From the NCBI GenBank assembly GCA_005281725.1, contig SSBO01000003.1, positions 8,726,479 to 8,790,478 on the forward strand: 64,000 nucleotides of DNA, given 5' to 3'. This document shows, one piece after another, positions 27,901 through 40,400 of this stretch. Below the pieces are notes generated by a model that was given only the letters and a program-made list of their open reading frames with translations, did no database searches and had not been told where the DNA came from. This stretch comes from Wuchereria bancrofti. Its lineage: Eukaryota > Nematoda > Chromadorea > Rhabditida > Onchocercidae. Both the position numbers and the translations under genes were made by a program. The first letter of the stretch is position 1. Every line of letters starts with the position of its first letter.

Positions 27901-30900
27901 AGTCACCGATATATGGAATAATATTTTTATTGATGATCTTAATCATTATTTACCAACCAGTTCATTTCGACAGCTGGTGCCGGAGCTATTAATATGCTAT
28001 ATAATAATTATTAAACTTACTTTTTTTTGCTATTATTTACTTTTTATTTTGATGTATTTCATTTCTAAGTAGGAAAAAGTTATTATTTCATAAAGCATAA
28101 ATTTTAGTCATCGTTATCATATGTAAATAATCCAAAGAAAGAACATCGAGTTTGTGATCCATGCTTCGAAACATTAAAACGTATTGAAGAGTCCGAAAAG
28201 AATACAAGAACGGGGTTAGTTTTCGTGATAAATGATGGAAGATTATGCAAGAAAAGTAGTAAATCAATAAATACGATATGTTACATAGATGGAATAGAAA
28301 TATGAAGAATCTTGAAAGTTATTTTTCTAGGTTTTTCTTCGAAAATGTCTTAGACATCTGTAAATCCATGAGGATTTGTTGCTAGGTTTTTTAAAAAATA
28401 AGAGAGATGAAAAAAGGATTTACTAATATAAGGAAATTCTGTATCATTTCATTACAGTGAGTTAGCAGATATGAATGAATCTGGCCATTCATCAGATATT
28501 ATTCCGGTTACAAAACCAGCGTTGAAATTAAGAGAAAAATCAGAAAATATTATTAGTACCAGTGATAATCAAGGTTCATTATCCAATGATGCAGCACGTG
28601 GTAGCTCTTCAATAAAGCGGAACGTTACATTCCGTGATGGTCTTCATCCAGGTTACAGTTCTAATGAAATTCAATCATCAGCTGCTGATATGGGTTCTTC
28701 AAAACCAAAAAAGGTATCTCTAAGTCAACTTTTCAAAGCTTAGGTTGTGAAAAGGATTAATTGTTATTAAAACAAACTGGTGGAAACTTATAGCTTCTAT
28801 GGAATATTAATATATTTCATTTTCTTTTCATTCCTTCTTGACACATAATTTATATAGCATGATTCGAGAAGATATGTATCACGACGTTTGCTTCAACTTC
28901 ACGTCGCTGATGAATGTGTATGCCTTTTGCCTGGTGTTGTCTTAGCTTCTAATGTCGAGGAAACATCAGCTAATGGTAATCATCAACGTGCAACAGCCGA
29001 AAATAATTGTTTGTATCTGCGAAGTAATGATGGTTCCATAATAGAATGTGATAACATTCAAGAATTAATCAATTCGTTGAAAAATTTTGAACCAGCTGAA
29101 GTGATGATTTTTCGAAATTTGTGGTGTAACATCAAGTTGTATAAATGTGAGTCTTATTTTCTTTTCATTTTTGAGATTTTTTACTTTTTTACCTCATTAA
29201 TTACCACTTTTTAGTGTTTTTAATGTAACACCTTTGTTTAGGACCTTTTTCTTGCTTTGTTCGGAAAAATAGTTTCTTATTTACTTAAGATATGTGATCA
29301 TCAAATATTATTAAATATTATTTTCAACTGCTAGTAGGTTAATTCTTTGCTTTTGGGTTATATGGATTAGTCGGTGAATCAGACAGCTAATCTTTATATT
29401 TTTGATACTATTAAGTTGTTTGTTTGCGTAATCCGTCAATTCAGTCATTGTTCAGATTTCACACTTAATATTTAACTTAGTAATTGCAGGAGTAGTTTCC
29501 TTTATCACACATTCTGATAAATTAAAAAAAAAAAAGCAAAAATTACAGATGAGAATAAGAGTGTGATGTGTATTATATCAAAAGGAATGTCATTTGTTGG
29601 ATTAGACGAAATTTTCCTTGCTTATTACTGTGATATGGAATTCTTCGAATTACCAATCGATTATCTATGGAGGGTGATGATTTTTTATAATTGATATGTG
29701 CAGTGCAAACAAAATGTTAAGTGCTGATTATGGCGAATTGTGAATCGACGAGAGTGTAATGATTGAGAATGATAATATCTCGATATTTCAATAACTGAAT
29801 GATTTAATTCTTTATAGATATACGAAATTTATCAGGATGCATTGTCCCCACGCAATGACTCATCAGATGAAGAATTAGGAATACGTTTAGCGCATAATCG
29901 TATTCCAGTATTGAATCGAACAGTCCGATTCTCAAATTCTGAGAAGCCGGTAGCACGCGATATACTTCTGTTTAGACCATCTGTTCAGGTTCTCTCGTTG
30001 CTAGAAATCCTTGTTATTTTATTTTTAATGTTGACTTTTGCAATTTAATATTGATCCGGACTATTCTTATCAGTCTTTTAGGTATATAAAGAAAAAAGGT
30101 TATTGGTAGCACACATTGTAAGTTGTTGACATATGAAGTATACTTGCTTATCAGAACTGTATCATTTTTTTTTTAATTGTAGATGGATTAGGATTTTAAA
30201 ACAAGCTGTTTTAGACATTTGAAGATTTTTTGGTACCTTCTTCGTCATTTTTGGTTGCAACATTCATTTATCAGTGTGAGTCAATTTGGGCAACTGTTAT
30301 ACCACAACGACTGCTTTTTAGACTTGGTCTTCAAGCTTCATGTACGTCATTAGCAATGATTAGAATTCAATAATTTCATTTGATTCATTCTACTTCAGAT
30401 ATAATTATTTATGAATCTTTTGACGATTCCTTCTAATCTTCAGTATTTCGGTTTACCTCACATCCAATCTTTTTTTGGCTTTATTGAAACTTTATGAAAT
30501 ATTTCTTGTAATTCTTTTATTTTTGTTACTCACGAAATGTCATAAATTGGTAAGATTGAATGTTATCGAAAACCATTCTTCAAAATTTTTGTAACTTTTG
30601 TAGTTGGGAACCTAAAAAATCATTGTTTAACATTTTGCTAATACATACATTACCATCGTTGTTTCAGTTTACCCTACACCAATTATAAATGATTTGGACC
30701 GTGAACCGGTGTATAATTCAATATTTGATACGAGTGTCCTGAAAATGTTCAATGATTTTCGAAATTGGCGTTTTCAAATGCCTTTTATATTAGGTAGCAC
30801 ATTAACGGTACGAGATAACAGCGAGTCTGTTCTAATTATCCCAACTTGGGCATTAGAAGAGGTTTGATTTATTTATCATTTTGCCCTTTTTATACTTTAT

Positions 30901-31084
30901 TAGGTGTTTCTTATCCAGCATTCTTCTTTTTCTTGTACCATATAAAAAGTTTTTATGTAGTTCAGACTACTACATTGTTTTTGGTTAATATCCTAACAAC
31001 TCTTTTTTGTCTTTGCTATTTTTGTCCACATATGGTATTAATATAGTGGGGTTTTAAACTTATTGAGGTATTAATTTAGTTTTA

Positions 31085-31122
<38 letters not shown>

Positions 31123-33318
31123 CGAGAGTGTAATAAAAATTACTCGAGAGAGATTCATATAATATTCAGTATGAATTTATGTTATTTCTATCTGATATTA
31201 ACTAGATATCGACCACTTGAAAATGACAAATTGTGAAATATATCAAATACTGGATACTTATTGTCTAACAAAGTGTGCAAGATTTTTTGTAGGACTAGTC
31301 ATTTATTAAATAATTTTCAGATAATCAAATTGATCAAAGGAAATAAAAATATGGTTGCATGGGGTCTTGATTTTAGTCCTGATGCTGATAGTTATCTTGT
31401 CTGCAAGCAAGATAATACTGGTTGTTTCAACTCACAAATTTTCAGAAATGGCATCGGAAATCGAAAAGGTATTTGAAAGTTGCTTCGTTTTTCCTCTAAC
31501 TTTATAAAATAACACATATTGCAGTAACTGGTGCTTCTTTTATTGTTATTGATGGAGCTTTAAAGGACGGTGGAGAAGCACTTTCAGTGAATGTTTTAGA
31601 AGTAAGTTCATGTAATATATTTCAGTTAATTAGGTTTTCAATTAAGGATTATCACTTATTTAGCAAGTTCTTGTTAGATCCTTGTGTCCAACAATGCGAC
31701 TTACAGAAATAAACTTGTATGTCCAATATGATCTTTAAATTTCACGTAGTTTGGCTGCTATAAACCATTGCATGGCAAATACTTTGAACTTTCGTCACTT
31801 ATTCAAAATTCTTTTCATTTGTATCATCATCTTGCTTCTTGAATTAAATTCGTTTAAAATAATTTTTTGAGGACGGTATGACAATTCGTTTTCGATCAGA
31901 TATAATGGAATCACTTATTGAAGCACTGCTAGTCGGACAAGATTTTGAGCATGATTCACCGGCAATGAAATTTTCAGTGAAGTGGGATAATGATTCATAC
32001 AAACAACAGCCTATTGGTGGATTAGTATCTCCAATTGATAACCGTTCATTAATTGTTTGTTGCTCTAATTTATTCAGCACGTTATTGTAATTTCATTTTT
32101 AATATTTAATAGGTGTTTTAATTATTAATATTAGTACTACCGATAGTTTAATATTAGTATAACGTGCATACTACATAGCGTATTTTGTTGACGAATGTTT
32201 CTCTTAGATATGCTTATCATGGTAAAAAAAAAAAATTTGTTGAGTTATATGATATAGTGATAATATTTTATCTTGTATTTATTGAGATTTTCAGAGACTT
32301 TTGATAAGCTAAATAGTTATAGGGTTGTTATCAGTATGGTTTAAAAAAATCAAGAATTTTGCGATCATCACATCCAATACCGAATCAACTACATTGGTCC
32401 CTTAGACTGGTCAGTGTGTACAATGTTGCAAAAGGTCGATTCGTCCAGCGTGTCCAGTCAAAAGTTTTCAGTGTTAGTGAACAGGTTGTTGCGCAAATTG
32501 CAACAACATTAGCACCTTTCGTCACTGCTCTCATAGAAAATGATTTGAGGTTTTTCTTGTTTTTCTTTTAATTCTATTTCAGTTCTTGCAATGATTAATG
32601 AAATTCAATAAGTCATAAGTACTCTCTAATAGTTTTGCAAAAACTAGATTTGAATATTTCATCGTACTGAGAATTAGTGATAATAGTTGGTTATATTTCG
32701 TTAATTAAAAATAGCAAGACAATCCTGGAAATTTTAAATGAGACAGGAGGATACTGTCCTGTCCCTTATTAATTTGTGAAGTGAAGGATCTCAATAGTGA
32801 ATGATGAAAATTAGTGGGATGGTTGAACTGATTGCGCAAGTTGCTGAACAATTATGGTATTTTATTGCTAGATGGTACGGAATGGTTGCATGATTGATAG
32901 ATTGAATACTTTTTTTTTTCATAAATTTTTTTTCAGACATATCTTCTTTCGTATTCGCGTCACTACAGAAGATGCTGAATATAAAACACAACCTTGGCCT
33001 GGTATGCAAAAAGAATTTGCTGCATGGTTGGATTTCCTGGATTATCAGGTTTGTATTGATAATTAATTATAATTGTTACTAGTAATTTGGTATTTCCCAT
33101 TATTTTAATAACATCTACTGATGAACTGTTGGGCTATAGGAGTATTTTTCAAGTTCAAATCATAATTCCTAAACATTGATGTTTATTTTCTTCCGCTATA
33201 TTAACTATGCATTTATTTATAGGTAGCACCAGGATTATTTACCGTTTGTTCATATGTAACACTTGGATTTCATGCTGAACTTCATATGGCTTTGATTTCA
33301 GTTCGGCCAAACCCATAA
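24980..33318 (+). CDS. SARA/endofin-type FYVE protein (ZFYVE9/ZFYVE16 family)
   Basis: Nineteen exons: 24980-25160, 25330-25529, 26367-26428, 26535-26998, 27142-27383, 27621-27755, 28108-28214, 28458-28713, 28858-29146, 29549-29673, 29818-29988, 30215-30341, 30668-30861, 31321-31468, 31525-31601, 31872-32054, 32335-32549, 32937-33048, 33223-33318; about 1127 codons. The N-terminal 380 residues are acidic and disordered. The FYVE zinc finger (about 386-455) has all marks: WIDD, CMLCC, RRHHCRCCGR, CARC, RVCDPC; it predicts PI3P binding on early endosomes. RNVTFRDGLHPGY resembles the SARA segment RVWFADGILPNGE, and the C-terminal half matches SARA throughout, for example RKVTGASFIVIDGALKDGG and GGLVSPIDNRS. 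SARA proteins scaffold TGF-beta receptor and Smad signalling at endosomes; that role is inferred. Intron 5 uses GC-AG or a weak donor. The junction 32054/32335 is uncertain by a few codons. Confidence 0.93.
31086..31120. repeat. (ATT)n microsatellite in FYVE gene intron 13
   Basis: A run of about eleven ATT triplets in the intron between exons 13 and 14. Confidence 0.9.
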
Positions 33319-34133
33319 TACTTGTACTTTTTTTTCTTTCAGCTTTGCTTGTAGTATTATTGGATAGGTAAATGTGTCACAAATATTCATATTACTGAAT
33401 AAATTATGTTGATGGTGAGTATTGATATGAGTAAATAGCTAGTTTGTCTCAAAAACTAGTTAAGTTTCTGACAATTTTTGAAATTAGTTAATTAGTTTCC
33501 GGTTCTGATTTACATTTCTTTCTCAAAATTTACTTATTTGTTAATTTGTTTATTTTGTCTTTTCCTAAAATATAGGTGACGATTGACTGATTGATTCAAA
33601 AATACAAAGAAATGGGTGATATTTGCTGTTATAACTGTACAGTTTCACTTTCACATCTAATCTTTCTTCTTTATTCATTCCTTGTTCATTATCAGTTTTT
33701 TTTTCTTTTTTGCTTGTTTTCTGTGCAAAAAGAGTTATTCATTTCAATTCTATGCATTATTATAGAAATGTATAATATTTTTTCTTGAAAGATGCAAGAT
33801 ATTACTCAGTGTGAATTATTTCACTTGTGATTTCTTGTGTTATTACATTAATTCATTCTGATTTGTCCAAAATAAAAACTCAATAATCTAACATTTCCAC
33901 TGTAAATATTATATTAAGCTTTCTATAGCAAAAAAAAAAAAAGATTTTTTTAACAAATTATTTGAAACAAGCAAAAAAAAAAAAAAAATAGAATTTTCAT
34001 TTCTTTATGTGTTCTGCAATAATTGATAGTACCATGTAAATGTGAAAGTTTTGAAATTAATTTCTTTATTATCAATTATACCGGATTGTCTTCTCAATGA
34101 ATCACAGCTGTACTAATTTTGAACAAAAAATGG
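33319..34133. other. Convergent intergenic / 3' UTR region
   Basis: About 800 bp between the facing stop codons of the FYVE gene and the PTB-SH2 gene. It is AT-rich, with A runs at 33930-33990. No coding signal seen. Confidence 0.5.
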
Positions 34134-34445
34134 TCATCGATTATGTTTGAACATTTCATTTGAGCATTCCACTTGCTCACAAGGTGGGTAATCGTAATTA
34201 TTATTCATTTCATTGCATTTCCACATATTACCCCAATGGGCAAATATTAAACGACATGGAAGTTGTTCAGGCATTACGGAATGATGTGTTACAAGCATAG
34301 GTATAGATGGAAAATATTTGTTTGAACCCTGTAAAATTTGAAATTTAACAAAAAAAAGTTTGAATAGTTTACTTTTTTTGAACATTTCTTCTAAAGCTAT
34401 TTGAATTTTTTTTTACGATTCAAGATTAAACCATAGAAAAAACTT

Positions 34446-34478
<33 letters not shown>

Positions 34479-37400
34479 GATTCAAGATTAAATAATTTGT
34501 TGAAAATATAAGAGATAAGAAAATTAAGACCCTTAATTTAAATCCATGGTCATTTCGAATGATAAGATAATGTGATACACCAGTTGGATTATGTCGAAAT
34601 GGTACTCGAACACTTAATGCCAAACATTTTCGTTTTGATTCAGAAAAACGAACAACAAATGCACCTTCCGGTTGCTCCAATAAAGCATCTATAATTCGAT
34701 TCCTGTAATCAAATAAATTAAAAATAAGATGGAACATTTTCCTGAAGTTCAAAATTCTGATCCGTTTAAAAAGCATTCATCATAATAACAATGAAAAAAA
34801 TGACAGATGTTTTAAGATATTATTGTGTCAATCATTGATTGTATTATAATTGATTAATTAAAATAATTATTAATTATTATATACCAGCTAAAAAAATCAT
34901 TCATCCATTTTATAATTCATTTTCATTCCAAATTACTTTAATTAATTTGGTTACATTTTCACTAATTCATTTCATTTACTAAATACTTTTACTTATAATG
35001 TATTTATTTAATTATTGTTAATTGTTGTTGGATATAAAAAGTATAGGAATTTTTGATAAACTGTAAAAGTAAAATAATTAATCTGCATGAATTGTAAAAT
35101 TTCATTAATTGCTAATTAGATGAGATAATTAATTATTGCATTGTTTTGCATCATAATAATACACTAACCGATGTGCTGTTTTACAGAAATATGCGACCTG
35201 TTCCAATTGTTTCTCCAAAATTTCATCAATTGGATAAATCCATTCTGTCCTAGAAAAAATTTTTTTTAAACATTTATTATTTCTAAAAAAAAAAACAAAT
35301 TAGAAATTTTCTTTTTTTTTTCGAAATTATTTTTTGTAATATTTTGGAAATTTAAAGTAAAACTTGACAATTTTTTTGTTTATTTATAAAAACTTTTTAA
35401 TAATTTGCTATTATGACAGTAAGATAGATGACTTTTAAAGAGAAGAAAATTTAAACTAAATTTTTGAAATTTCAAAATATGCTAACTGAAAAAAAGCACG
35501 ATGAAATTGTACTTTCTATATGTTTCCATAATTTGTTGACAAAAAATAATTCTACTATATTTCCAGCATCATTTTTTGACTTTTTCCATATTTAAATCTT
35601 CCATTGCAATTAATTGGTGGAAAATTTTTAGAAATTTAATTCATTTCATTTTTCATTTATTTCAATCATTTATTTCAATTATTTAACTACTCTTTGATCA
35701 AAAATCAAAATTTTGGAGTTAACAAAATTGAAAGTATATTTCAAAAATTTCGATTAATCGTTCATTTCTACTTTTTTCTTCCTTTTTTTTTTTTCTTTTT
35801 GTTCTAAAAATACAGAAGTTGTAAAATTTTTTTTAACATAAATAGAATTTTTTTTAATTTTAAAAATTTTTAGGAAAATTTTTAGAAATTTAATTCATTT
35901 AATAGTCATTTATTTCAATTATTTAAATACTCTTTGATCAAAAATCAAAATTGAAAGTATATTTCAAAAATTTCTATTAATCGTTCATTTCTACTTTTTT
36001 CTTCCTTTTTTTTTATTTTAAAAATACATTTTTACTTTTTTCTTTGGAAGACAAAAGTATTACTTACAAACGTTCATCGTAGCATAATGACAAAGTTGTT
36101 TGAGTGTGACGAATTGGACGAAATGCTTCTTCTTGTGTATGCTGAAAAAAAAAAGTTGTAAAATTTTTTTTTAACATAAATCGAATTTTTTGAATTTTTT
36201 CCTAATTAATTTTTCTTGTTATCCTAATTTAAGCCAATAAATTTTATTCTAAAAATGCAAAAAAAAGGCCTAAAATAAAAAAGTTTGCTAAAAAAAAGAA
36301 AAATGATTACTACAAAATAAATAATATCTAAATGCACATACATCCGTATGACAATTTTTTTTCATATTTAAAAAAAATTATAAAATTATAAATTTAAATT
36401 ATAAATTACCGATGTGGAAGTTTGTGGTGTAAAAATGTGTTGTTGTAAGTTAGCTGAACGACGATGATGTGATTTTGTGGTAACAGCGGTAACAGATGTC
36501 GAAGATGATGGTTGACAAATTGACACAGGCCTTTCTAGCTTTCGTGGTGTATCGGTTGATGAAAACTTAAAATTCATTTAATTTCAATTATATCTTTTTT
36601 GTTTTTAAATTTTGTTATATTTTTTTAAATCATATATTAATCGATGTATTACTATATTTATACTAATTTTCTCATCCAAAAAAATGTAAAGCAAATAATT
36701 ACACCTTGAAATAATAATTATACCTTGAAATTTTTTGTTTTTTTCTTAATTTATAAATTTAAAAACTTAATTTGTACAAGTTAAAATTTAGTTGATATGA
36801 AATTATTTAGATTTCTGTTTAACTTTTCTAATGATTAAGAGGATAAAATAATAAGTGTTACAAATTTGCAATCTATGTATTTACATTTTATTTTTAACCA
36901 ATAAAATGAATGGATTAATTAATAAATCAAATTTTTTTCTAATCAATAAAATCAATGGATCAATTAATAAATCAAATTTTCAATAAAATTTGAAACTGTC
37001 AAATTAATTTCGACTGCAACACAAATGGAAAATATTTCACTAATAAAAAGAATAAGAAAATTTTGTGGTATTAATCATTCTATTATCAGGAGATTTTTTT
37101 TTTTTTTGAAGTATTAAATGATTAATCATCATTGGTCATATATAACGGTCAAATAAATGATGCGAAATTTGAAATTCTTTAATTTTACGATTATCAATCA
37201 TAGTTACCTCTTATCTTAAATGTGTCATAATTTCAAAATGTTTCAAATCATTTGTAAAATTTAAAACAGATATGAATGACAGTTTTACCTTACAGTGACA
37301 GTTTTATGAATACACTATGAATTTAACAAATAAAAAGAATTATAAAATCGTAATTAGAAGTAATATTAACATAAGAATAAGTAAGATTAAAAACTAATAA

Positions 37401-40400
37401 AAATGTTCACAATAAATTTGATTAAATTTAGTGAAAAAAAAACAAAATTTCAAAATNCAGTTTTATGAATACACTATGAATTTAACAAATAAAAAGAATT
37501 ATAAAATCGTAATTAGAAGTAATATTAACATAAGAATAAGTAAGATTAAAAACTAATAAAAATGTTCACAATAAATTTGATTAAATTTAGTGAAAAAAAA
37601 ACAAAATTTCAAAATATTTATTTTAAATTTAAAAATATTTCTTTCAATCAATCATCTATTATGTCTTTCTTTTTGTACTATAAAATAAATCTATTCAAAT
37701 TTAAAAAAAAAATGTTTATAAATTGTAGAAAAAGTTTTAGGAAAATAGTTAAAATAGATTTTGAGCAAAAGATATAACTCGTAGAGAAATTATATTAAAA
37801 ATAAATATTGGCATTTATACTATTAGCGCCATCTGTTGATTACAAATAGCGCTTGAATTAAAAGAAATGAAATTGCTATTTATCTTCATTAAGAAATAAT
37901 AATAGATTACAGACAAGAAAAATGATGTATTAAGATATTTTTGGGAAATTCAAAAATATTTACAAAATTTGCTAACTTTTAGAATTTTGGTTAAGGTGAA
38001 AAAAAAAAGAAATGAAAAGTTTGTGAGGATTATCTCTGATTGATATGATTAGCAGCATAATTAGTAAACAATGATCGAATAATAATAATTATTATTTAAA
38101 TTATAATCAAGTAATGACAATCAAATAATAATGATAATTGTGATCAAATAATAATAATAATGATAATTAGTAAATTATAACAAATAATGATTAATCCATT
38201 AAGTAATGAAGAACTAATTCCTTTTTTTTTTGCTAAATTTCCACTATTTAAATTCTGATTTACAAAATCCAAAATTAACAGTTGAAATCGCTTATTTTAT
38301 TTATTATATAAACATAAAATTGAAGGAAAATGTTTTCATTTCCATGAAATTTAACAGATTTTAAAATCTTATCATACCAATTCTTACATAAGATTAATAA
38401 ATATTTGAGTAAATCATTTCATTTCATTAGCATTAATGCAATGCAAAGTGATAAACACTTCTTAATAATTCGATTCTTATTTGATCAGTAATTATTCCAT
38501 CGTTATTGAATTAGTAAATATTATTCATTATTTGATTATTAGTTATTTAATTGCTATTTCAATTTATTTTCACTTATAAAATTTTAAATTTACATGAAGC
38601 ACTATATTGTATTATTGTAATTTTCCCTAAAATCTCATAAGTTTCATTTTTATTTATTTCGATATTTCCTTTCATTATCATTATCATAATAATTGGTAAC
38701 ATTTATTAGTTATATCACTATCATAAGTATATCTTTTTATCCAATTTTTTTATATCACTATCATAAGTAGTCAAATTATCAATTATCATTATTTGCATCA
38801 CTATCATAATATTTTTACATATATCACTATCATAAGCAAATCAATTATCATTTGCTATTGTTATTTTTAGTTTAATCAAAAAAAAAAATCATATATCGCA
38901 AAAATATGATCAACAATTATTGTTATTATTATCACTTATCATTTCCAACTTATCAATTCTGATTTCCAAAAAAAAAAATTAATTAAAAAAAGAAATTAAA
39001 ATACCCGTTTATTGTAAATTGAAGCAGATGAAAGTCGATGTAATGCTTGACTGAATACAGCACTAACTGGTCGTCGACGTTGTTTATTATTACTGTTTGT
39101 TGTTTTTGTTGTTGTTGTTGTTGTTGTTGTGGCATTTTCCTTATTGTTTGTATTTTCCTTATTGTTTGAATTAATATCACTTCGAGATTTACCAAAAAGA
39201 CGATTGAGAAGAACGGATGATGTTATATGCAATTTACATTGTTCAATTGTAGATGAATGATTAGCAAGTGATAATGCTGGAGTATTTGTTGATAAGTGAT
39301 GTTGTTGATGTGTTGTTGTAGCAGTTATTGGTGTAGCAAAATGTGATGAAGTTAATTTTGACAAATTTGATGGAGTTAATTTTGATGAATTTGATGAAAT
39401 TAATTTTGATGAATTTGATGGAATTAATTTTGATGAATTTGATGAAATTAATTTTGATGAATTTGTAAGTGGTGATGATGGTTTAATAAGTGCTGATGCT
39501 TGAAAAGCATTCTCAAGAATGGATTCTATTTCTTCCACCTGAAAATTTTATAATTTATTTTAACAAAAAAGAAAAAAAAATTCTAACTATATGAAAAAAG
39601 AAAAATAAATTTGATAAAAATTGCTATGATTATGCGATGAAAATATAAATAATAAAAAGATTGTTAAATTAATTCATAAATTTTGCTTCAAATTTAAATA
39701 AATAAATAAGTTAGTTATGAAAATTTTGAAAGAAAACTTATTTTAATTATAATATTTACTTATGTATATATAATAGGCTTTAATTTCTGCCATTTTTTTC
39801 TCCTCTTTTTTTTTTGGGATTATATATCAAAAAGTTTTGAAATATGATAAATGAAGCTAATCCATTTCATATTACAACATTTAATTAATTCTTAATATTT
39901 AATTTAATATTTAATTATCATAAATTTAATAGTTTAATATTTAATTATCATAAATTTAATAGCTATGTCGTGAATTTTTAATAATTTAATAATATTAAAA
40001 AGATTTTATATGAGTTCCATATCTTTTATTTTTATTTTAGTATGTTCAACAGAAGTGTTCGTAAAATAATGTTTACCTTAAACTATATTTTATTTCAATC
40101 AATATGTTTATGCTGTAAACCTTTTATATATTGTTTACACGGTATCAGCTCCTTATTTAGTTGACCTCATTGTTGTTTCGTTACCAATTGTAAATTATCC
40201 TTGAATCTATGAGGCTAACAACTTCCGTTTAACTAATCACCTTTGAGGCTTATCACCTAGTAATTAAATTTGCTTGTAAATCAGATCAATAGCTCTTTGT
40301 TAGATTAATTTCCCTTTCGGCAGGGTCAACTTCCTATTGTAAATCATATATTTTGTTTATACATACTGCTTGCTATCACAAAGAGGTCACTCATGTTCAG

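Noticed and set aside
38983..39195. Poly-Gln frame over the PTB-SH2 linker exon
   Set aside because: Wrong frame; the phase-consistent frame encodes poly-Thr and continues from the PTB domain.
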